Both the position numbers and the translations under genes were made by a program. 22,135 nucleotides of DNA, taken from CAZHOS01 sp964534605. Lineage in GTDB: Bacteria; Patescibacteriota; Saccharimonadia; Saccharimonadales; VXPC01. Each line of letters opens with the position of its first letter. Position 1 is the first letter of the stretch. The notes beneath the pieces are model-generated. The model made no database searches. It worked only from the letters and a program-made list of their open reading frames with translations, and was not told the DNA's origin. The DNA is taken from positions 1 through 22,135 of the forward strand of contig CAZHOS010000016.1 of assembly GCA_964534605.1 (NCBI GenBank), given 5' to 3'. Shown here one piece after another: positions 12,641 to 19,900 of this stretch.

Positions 12641-15514
12641 ATGCCAAAAACCTTCAAGAAGTACACCAGGACCACCTACGATTCGATGGAGAGGTCTATT
12701 ATTGATGTCTGGAAAAAGAACAATGTGTTTGCCGAGTCCATCGAAGCTAGGTCGCCAGACAACACTTTTAGCTTTTATGATGGCCCGCCGTTTATTACGG
12801 GTACGCCTCACTCTGGACACTTACTAATATCTGCAGTCAAAGACACGGTAGCCCGCTACCAAACCATGAAGGGCAATAGGGTAGAGAGGCGATGGGGCTG
12901 GGACTGTCACGGCTTACCAGCAGAGGTTTTTGTCGAGAAGAATTTGGGTATCAAGAACAAGAAAGAGATCGGCAAGACGATAAGCGTCGATGATTACGTT
13001 AATGCATGCCGCGAAGCAATGGTTAGGACAGGGACCCTTTGGGAGGATACAATCGAGCGAATTGGTCGTTGGGTTGAATTCAAGGGCGCTTATCAAACCA
13101 TGGATCCCGAATATATGGAGTCCGTGTGGTGGGCATTTAGCGAGCTGTACAAAAAAGGCAAAATATACGAAGGCGAAAAAATCCTTGTCTACTGCACCAA
13201 GGACGCAACCCCTATCAGTAAAAGCGAAGTTGCCATGGAGAACAGCTACCAAAACATTACCGATCCTAGTGTCTACATGTATTTTGAGCTAGAAGATAGT
13301 GACGAATGTCTGCTAGCATGGACAACTACGCCGTGGACATTGCCCGCGAATGTCGCTTTAGCGGTAAATAAAGACTTAAAGTATTCACTAATTGAATATC
13401 GTAGTAAAAAATTCTACATTGCCTCCGATGCCGTCGCTAAAGTTATGACGAATGAAAAACACCAACCACTAGAATTCGTTGTAATAAAAGAAATAACAGG
13501 GAGTGACCTTGTTGGTAAAAGATACAGCCCGGCGTTTGAGGATCATGGTCCAAAAGCCCATAGGGTTTTGTCTGCAGACTTTGTTACGGCAAAAGACGGT
13601 ACCGGTATAGTTCACGAAGCCCCAGCGTATGGCGAAGAAGATTACGAGCTTAGCATAAAGGAAGGTATACCGATCGTATCGATTGTTGATGCAGATGGAC
13701 ACTATACATCTGGCCCATGGAAGGGCGAGAACATCTGGGAGGTCAACAAAGACATAGCTAAATCACTACTAGCAGATGGAAGGGCACTAAAAATTGACTA
13801 CATCCAGCACGAATACCCTCACTGCCATAGGTGCGGCAATAAGCTTATGTATCGCGCTCATCCAAGTTGGTTCATGGACATAGACGGGCAGAGGCAGGAT
13901 ATGCAGACAGCTATCGAGAAGACTAGCTGGACGCCCCGTCACCTGCAAGAGAAGAGGTTCAGGAATATCATTGATTCAGCACCAGACTGGAACCTTAGTC
14001 GTGACCGCTTCTGGGCTACACCTCTACCTGTTTGGAAAGGTATCGACGACTCAGGGGAAGAAATCTTGGTTGTTATAGGTTCGTTCAAAGAGCTAAAAGA
14101 GCTCTCTGGCAAGGACCTAGACGACTATCATCTGCCGCAGGTTATGGATATATCGTTCAAACATAACGGTGTTCAGATGACGCATGTCGGCAAAGTACTG
14201 GATTGCTGGTTCGAGAGCGGATCTATGCCGTTTGCGCAGTTCCACTACCCGTTCGAGAACAAGCAGGCTTTCGAAAGCTCATTCCCGGCAGACTTTATTG
14301 TAGAAGCAATAGACCAAACACGGGGCTGGTTTTATTCGCTAACTGCAGTTAACGTTGGGCTTTTTGGGCAAGCACCCTTCAAGAACCTCATATGCACTGG
14401 TTTTATTGTGGCCGAAGACGGCAAGAAGTTGAGTAAAAAGCTAGGTAACTATGTCGATCCAGCTGAATTAATACAAAAATACTCGACAGATGCCTTTAGG
14501 CTTTTGACCATATCGTCTCCGCTAACAAACGGAGAAAACCATCCAGTCACAGAAAAGGATATGGCCGATGCGCAGCGAAAGCTAAATACGCTGCGCTCTA
14601 CATTAGAGTTCTTCCTTCTATACGCAGAGGCTGACAAGTGGGAAGCGAGTAAAGATCTAGCCCCACCAGTTACATCCAATATTCTAGATGCATGGTTAAT
14701 GAGCAGATTAACGCAGGTTGTTGATGCGGTCGATAAGGGACTGGGTACTTATGATCTATCAAGTGCTGCTAGGGAGATCGCACCTTTTATAGACGATCTA
14801 TCGAACTGGTACGTACGCAGAAATCGTAAGAGGTTCTGGAAGTCAGATAGTGACGAAGACAAAAATACCGCATATACCACGCTTCATTATGCTCTGGTTA
14901 CTTTTGCAAAGGCGTTAGCGCCTATATGTCCGTTTATAGCTGAAGAGATACACTCCGAGCTAGTAGGTGTCGAGGGCTCTGTTCACTTGCAAGACTGGCC
15001 AGCAGCGAATGCTGAAGGTGTAGACACACAGTTGATAGAAGACATGGCCAACGTAAGGAGCTTTATAACCGAGGCCTTATCTCTAAGAGCCAAAGAAGGC
15101 ATTAAGGTGCGTCAACCGCTTACAGAGCTAAAGGTTAAGCGTAGCGACCAGTTCGATAAGCAGTTGATTAATATAATTTCCGAAGAAACCAATGTTAAGA
15201 ACGTAGTTATAGATTCTAAAATGGAAGATAACGTAGCTATTGATACAACGATTACAGAAGAGCTAAAACAAGAAGGCTACATCCGTGAGCTGATACGTGG
15301 AGTGCAATCGTCGCGTAAAGTAAAGGATTTGGATATAGCTGATCGTATAGAGCTGACAATTGCAACGGATGATGCTTGGCAAAAAGAGGCTTTAGCCAAC
15401 TATAAAGAAGAGTTAATGTCTGAAACCCTGAGCATAAAGCTAGAGATAGTACCAAAGTCAGAAGAACCAACAATGATGAAGGGCTTCAACGTATCTTGGA
15501 GTATAGATCTATAG
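12641..15514 (+). CDS. ileS: Isoleucyl-tRNA synthetase, eukaryote-like (IleS2) type
   Basis: Class I synthetase that charges tRNA(Ile) and edits valine. In its 957 residues are the first signature as HSGH in FITGTPHSGHLL (51-62), the RRWGWDCHGLP segment, the CP1 editing domain with AWTTTPWTLP, a CHRCG-type metal site (HCHRCGNKL), the KMSKS loop as KLSKK (596-600), and the anticodon-binding helical domain (WYVRRNRKRFW). HxGH with a small residue, and the layout without the C-terminal zinc domain of E. coli IleS, point to the eukaryote-like bacterial type 2, which is often insensitive to mupirocin (inference). The C-terminal 150 residues follow the long-tail pattern of that type. The ATG at 12641 has AGGA 8 bases upstream, within reach of the T-box leader, so synthesis should respond to uncharged tRNA(Ile). 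The stop lies next to the palindrome TATAGATCTATA. Confidence 0.96.
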   Translation: MPKTFKKYTRTTYDSMERSIIDVWKKNNVFAESIEARSPDNTFSFYDGPPFITGTPHSGHLLISAVKDTVARYQTMKGNRVERRWGWDCHGLPAEVFVEKNLGIKNKKEIGKTISVDDYVNACREAMVRTGTLWEDTIERIGRWVEFKGAYQTMDPEYMESVWWAFSELYKKGKIYEGEKILVYCTKDATPISKSEVAMENSYQNITDPSVYMYFELEDSDECLLAWTTTPWTLPANVALAVNKDLKYSLIEYRSKKFYIASDAVAKVMTNEKHQPLEFVVIKEITGSDLVGKRYSPAFEDHGPKAHRVLSADFVTAKDGTGIVHEAPAYGEEDYELSIKEGIPIVSIVDADGHYTSGPWKGENIWEVNKDIAKSLLADGRALKIDYIQHEYPHCHRCGNKLMYRAHPSWFMDIDGQRQDMQTAIEKTSWTPRHLQEKRFRNIIDSAPDWNLSRDRFWATPLPVWKGIDDSGEEILVVIGSFKELKELSGKDLDDYHLPQVMDISFKHNGVQMTHVGKVLDCWFESGSMPFAQFHYPFENKQAFESSFPADFIVEAIDQTRGWFYSLTAVNVGLFGQAPFKNLICTGFIVAEDGKKLSKKLGNYVDPAELIQKYSTDAFRLLTISSPLTNGENHPVTEKDMADAQRKLNTLRSTLEFFLLYAEADKWEASKDLAPPVTSNILDAWLMSRLTQVVDAVDKGLGTYDLSSAAREIAPFIDDLSNWYVRRNRKRFWKSDSDEDKNTAYTTLHYALVTFAKALAPICPFIAEEIHSELVGVEGSVHLQDWPAANAEGVDTQLIEDMANVRSFITEALSLRAKEGIKVRQPLTELKVKRSDQFDKQLINIISEETNVKNVVIDSKMEDNVAIDTTITEELKQEGYIRELIRGVQSSRKVKDLDIADRIELTIATDDAWQKEALANYKEELMSETLSIKLEIVPKSEEPTMMKGFNVSWSIDL

Positions 15515-15537
15515 TCTTGCTATATCGGGGTAAGATC

Positions 15538-15566
15538 TTTACTTTACTACTGTTAGCTGATAAAAT
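15538..15566 (+). promoter_or_regulatory. Promoter of rplU
   Basis: TTTACT (15538-15543), a 17-base spacer and TAAAAT (15561-15566), 24 bases after the ileS stop. The leader of about 80 bases has a weak CCT..TGG/CCA..AGG hairpin; no known L21 leader structure was recognised. Confidence 0.5.
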
Positions 15567-15655
15567 ACGCCGGTTATAAATAAGTGGCCTAGCGCCTGCC
15601 TGGATTACCAAGAGGCTTAAGACAGATCGCTTATACAAGTTGTAAAGGAACTAAC

Positions 15656-15964
15656 ATGAAGAAAGCAGTTATAGAGTTTGGCTCTAACCAATTCCTCGTC
15701 TCTGAGGGCGATGAAATCAGGGTAGACAAGATAACTAACCCAGGGAAGTCCATCAAGGCTGATGTTCTAGCATTAATAGACGGAGCAGACACCTCAGTTG
15801 GTACTCCCATAGTAAAGGGTGCTTCTGTAACGCTAACGGTGTTAGAGGAAGTGTCTCGTGATCCGAAAACAACAGCTATTCGGTTCAAGGCTAAAAAACG
15901 TGTACACAAAAAGCGCGGAGCAAAGCAGCAGAAAACAGTGCTAAAAGTCACTAAAATCAGTTAG
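15656..15964 (+). CDS. rplU: Large ribosomal subunit protein bL21
   Basis: Protein of the 50S subunit that binds 23S rRNA. The 102 residues have the normal length and the family pattern: KKAVIEFGSNQFLVSEGDEIRVDKI at the start, a central VGTPIVKGASVTLTVLEE and the basic C-terminal KAKKRVHKKRGAKQQKTVLKVTKI, where GHRQ is usual in place of GAKQQ. AAGGA lies 6 bases before the ATG. It has its own promoter and ends in a strong terminator. The usual partner rpmA (bL27) does not follow, so the common rplU-rpmA pair is split here. Confidence 0.96.
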   Translation: MKKAVIEFGSNQFLVSEGDEIRVDKITNPGKSIKADVLALIDGADTSVGTPIVKGASVTLTVLEEVSRDPKTTAIRFKAKKRVHKKRGAKQQKTVLKVTKIS

Positions 15965-15981
15965 TTTAACTGACTGATTGT

Positions 15982-16020
15982 AAATAAGTCGAGTAAATCA
16001 TTTGCTCGACTTATTTTTAT
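15982..16020 (+). terminator. Terminator of rplU
   Basis: A perfect 12-bp stem, AAATAAGTCGAG (15982-15993) and CTCGACTTATTT (16005-16016), with an 11-base loop that contains AAAT/ATTT, runs into a T-rich tail (TTTATTTA). It starts 17 bases after the stop codon. Confidence 0.93.
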
Positions 16021-16030
16021 TTACTATAAT
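16002..16030 (+). promoter_or_regulatory. Promoter of the surface locus, overlapping the rplU terminator
   Basis: A perfect TATAAT (16025-16030) with TTGCTC (16002-16007) at 17-base spacing. The -35 lies in the loop and right arm of the rplU terminator. The leader (about 60 bases) has a CTCTTT/AAAGAG hairpin (16039-16069) and an A-rich stretch before the ATG, without a Shine-Dalgarno sequence. Confidence 0.5.
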
Positions 16031-16096
16031 TAGGGCATCTCTTTAGAGCTTATGCTTGAAAACAAAGAGTCTAAACAATACATAAAAAGTTAAAAA

Positions 16097-16945
16097 ATGA
16101 CACAAACACAGCGGTTGCGTCACATGACCAACCTATCTCGCACAGCCACATTCATCGGTATTTTAATCGGTGTCTTTTTTGTGTTTTTTAGCTTAACGGT
16201 ATCTGCGACTCAGATATCACAGCTCCACCCTAGTAGCGAGCAGTTTCAGGAAGGTTCGCTCTTAACCCTGTCGCCGGATGATAGCCAAGTCTTACAGCTT
16301 GCCCACATTAACTCAGACAGAGCACTGCTAGGTGTCGCTGGGACAACAACTAATGCCACAGTCGAGCTAGGTTCTGACATAAACGACCGCTCGGGGGTTT
16401 TGGTGGTTTCGAGCGGCAATGCGTATGTATTGGTTACAGACCTAGAGGGCCCTGTAAATAAAGGTGATCAAATCGGCTTAAGTAGAGTAGAAGGGGTTGG
16501 CGGTCATATTGATGAGCTGACGAATACATATTCTATTGGAACGGCTTTGGCAGACTTTGAGTCTGACGATCCTGCAGTTAGATCCGTAGAGGCTGACGGA
16601 CAAACCATAAATGTTGGCTTACTACCCGTCGATATACACATTGGCGCATCACCTGCATCGATATCTTATTCTAGTGGCGGGTCATTACTGCAATATGCCG
16701 GGCAGCTAATAATCGGCAGAGAAGTCGGCGTTACTCGCGTGGTCTTAGCCTTAGCGGCATTTTTGGGCAGCATTATAGCCGGCTCGGTATTGCTGTTCGG
16801 TGCAATAAGGGGCGGCTTCGTGTCTCTTGGCAGAAACCCACTTGCTAGCGAGTCTATTACTAGACAGCTTGTCAAAATATCCAGCTTCTCGATCCTTATT
16901 GTGTTCTTGGGTGTTGCCGTTTCTTACGGAGTATTGGCGGTATAG
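16097..16945 (+). CDS. Three-TM membrane protein with an extracytoplasmic beta-domain
   Basis: A 282-residue protein I cannot name. A first membrane helix (about 17-37) is followed by an extracytoplasmic domain (38-212) and a hairpin of two membrane helices (214-236 and 261-281). The loop between them is basic, GAIRGGFVSLGRNPLASES, which places it inside by the positive-inside rule. In the domain, residues 77-155 follow the pattern LLGV..T...(L)...GV.V..SG.A.V.V....GPV.KGD.I..S...G.......IG.ALADFE. From memory this resembles the segment that precedes the C-terminal chaperone/peptidase region of tail-fibre-like proteins; treat that as inference. The helical hairpin with GRNP recalls F0 subunit c but has no membrane carboxylate. 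The stop is 2 bases before the ATG of the giant fibre gene, so they are translationally coupled and probably form one surface structure. No Shine-Dalgarno sequence; ATG 16124 is an alternative start. Confidence 0.78.
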   Translation: MTQTQRLRHMTNLSRTATFIGILIGVFFVFFSLTVSATQISQLHPSSEQFQEGSLLTLSPDDSQVLQLAHINSDRALLGVAGTTTNATVELGSDINDRSGVLVVSSGNAYVLVTDLEGPVNKGDQIGLSRVEGVGGHIDELTNTYSIGTALADFESDDPAVRSVEADGQTINVGLLPVDIHIGASPASISYSSGGSLLQYAGQLIIGREVGVTRVVLALAAFLGSIIAGSVLLFGAIRGGFVSLGRNPLASESITRQLVKISSFSILIVFLGVAVSYGVLAV

Positions 16946-16947
16946 CT

Positions 16948-19900
16948 ATGGAAGACACTACCCCAAACTACTCGACCAGATCCATAAAGATGAAGCTATT
17001 AGCTGTGTCCGCAGTTCCGTTTGCGGTAATTATTTTATTCTTTGTTCTGTTCTTTTGGTGGAGGTCTGGACAGGCTGGCATAGGCGGCTCTGCTAGCTTG
17101 TTGCCTGATAGAAGAGATGACCAAGAGCTCATCTCGTTAGATCTACCGGTAGGTATAAACCCTCTGGCACAGCTAGAGGCAGAGAATTCTTACGTAAGTA
17201 TTAATGGTGGGCTGCAAGCAAACGGTGCGTTTATATTGGCCGGCAACGATCAGCCGAGTGATCCTATTGAGGGAGAGATATACTTTGATGATGAGCTTAC
17301 CGAGATACGTTACTATGACGGCGCAGAGTTTGTTAGTATCGCGGCCGACCAGAACATTTGCTATATCGGTGACCTAGATAACTGTGGTCTTATTAACGAT
17401 TCTATAACTTATACCCCGGGCGCGGGTATTACCATAAACGGTACTCAGATCATTAACCAAGGTGATATCAACCCAGACGATGACTTATTAATATCAACTG
17501 CATTTGGTGGAGATGTGACAGGCAGCTCTTCTACTTTACAGCTGGGTGCGAATACTGTTGACTCTAGCGAGATCGTTGACGGGTCCATTACCAACAATGA
17601 TCTTCAGAATTCTGACATAACTATTAATGCCGACCAGGGCCTTGTAGGTGGCGGGACTGTCGCGCTTGGTAGTTCGCTAAACTTGCAGCTCAGACAAGAC
17701 TGTGCGGCTGACCAGGTGCTTAAGTATGTACTGGGTGTCTGGGAGTGTGGCAATGACGGCGGTGGCACCTCCTTTACTGCCGGTAATGGCCTGCAACTTA
17801 TTGGCTCTGATTTTTCAATTAATTCCCCTACTTGTTTAGGAGATGACAAGCTTCAGTGGGTTGGGACAGCGTTTGCCTGTGTGCCTGACACAGACACAGA
17901 CGATCAGACACTAAGTTTTACTACAGGTACACAAACACTAAGCATCGTAGATGGTAATAGTGTCGATCTATCTACGTTGCTCGACAACACAGATAGTCAG
18001 GATCTCAATCTTGCTGGCTCCACACTGACCCTTACCGGCGACGGCACAAGCGTAGATCTTAGCAGCTTCCTAGACAACACAGATGCCCAGACTATCAGTC
18101 TTGCTGGCAATACCGTTACGCTCGGCAATGGAACGGTTGCCGACACGACTATTGATCTCTCGCCCTACCTAGACAACACAGACGAACAAGACCTGGCCCT
18201 AAGCGGCAACACACTCTCTATTAGTAATGATCCTAATACAGACGTTGATCTATCTGGATTCCTCGACAACACAGACTCACAAACACTCACATTTAATGGT
18301 GGCACAGACACCATTGGCATCACTGGCGGCAATAGCTTTGTGTTGCCATACATCCAGTCAGAAGTCGACGGAGTGATCGGTAACGAAGTCCTTGATGCTA
18401 CCTTGAATGGTGGCCTTGTCCGCTCTGGTGCGGGAACTGCCGGCAACCCATACACACTAGGGCTGAGCGGTGCATGTAGTGATGGAGAGGTTCTTAAGTA
18501 TACAGCCCTGACAACCACATGGGAGTGTGGCACAGACACAGCAGGGGATGCAGATAGTAGCACGACTAACGAGTTGAACACATCTCTTACAATAGTAAGC
18601 AATGAACTAAGGCTAACAGACCCAGGGGGCACACTAACAGCTAACCTTGCACCATACCTAGACAACACAGACACACTTGCAGGACTTACATGTGGAGCTA
18701 ACGAGATAGCTAAATTCAACGGCAGTGCATGGATCTGTGATGACGACGACACAGGCACAGGCGACGGCGTAGGTATAGCTAGTCTTAGCCTTGATGGTGA
18801 CTCGGGACCTACTCAAGCAATAGGCGAAGCAGACACTATAACAATAGCTGGTGGGACCAACATAAATACTGCCGCAGGAGCAACAGACACAATTACTGTA
18901 GATGTCGTTAATAACCCAACCTTCTCTGGTCTTGTGACTGCTAATGGTGGGCTGACTGTTGGAGCTGGTCAAGACTTTACTCTTAACGGTGACGTCTTTA
19001 CTGATTTGACCGGGACTGGACTAGTTATTAGCGGAAGCTCACTAACCACAACATTGGGTACAAGTATCGTAACTGGCGAAATAGTTGACGGCACAATATT
19101 ACCCATAGATATTGACGACAGTGGAACAGCGCAAAACGCTGCGATAGATGGCTATATATTAGCCTATGATGATGCTACCGGCGCTTTTGATTGGGTCGAT
19201 CCAACTGGCGGCGGCATCGGTACAAGCCAAGATCTATTTAACATTATTAGTACTTCGTCAGGAACCTCTCCTGTGGCCGATAGCCCCTCTGACACTCTAA
19301 GCTTGCTTGCCTCAAGCGGAGGAGGGGTAGAAGTCGTTGGTAATAACGGGACAGACGAAATAACATTCGGTCTTCTTAGTACTTGTGGCGTCGATGAAGT
19401 GCTTAAATTCAACGGCAGCGTATGGGTATGTGACACTGACGCCGAAGGCCCGGATAACGATACGACCTACACAGCCGGTAACGGTCTCTCTCTCGTAGGC
19501 ACAAACTTCTCTATTAATTCGCCAACATGTGCTGGAACAGATAAGCTTACCTGGAACGGTACAGCATTTGTTTGTACAGTAGACGTAGACACAGACGAAC
19601 AAGACCTGGCCCTAAGCGGCAACACACTCTCTATTAGTAATGATCCTAATACAGACGTTGATCTATCTGGATTCCTCGACAACACAGACTCACAAACACT
19701 CACATTTAATGGTGGCACAGACACCATTGGCATCACTGGCGGCAATAGCTTTGTGTTGCCATACATCCAGTCAGAAGTCGACGGAGTGATCGGTAACGAA
19801 GTCCTTGATGCTACCTTGAATGGTGGCCTTGTCCGCTCTGGTGCGGGAACTGCCGGCAACCCATACACACTAGGGCTGAGCGGTGCATGTAGTGATGGAG

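Noticed and set aside
15502..15513. Palindrome TATAGATCTATA at the end of ileS as a terminator
   Set aside because: No GC-rich stem and no T-run follows; it is mostly coding sequence.
16827..17096. Plus-strand frame bridging the membrane protein and the fibre gene
   Set aside because: Out of frame with both genes, whose 2-base junction and membrane helices are well supported.
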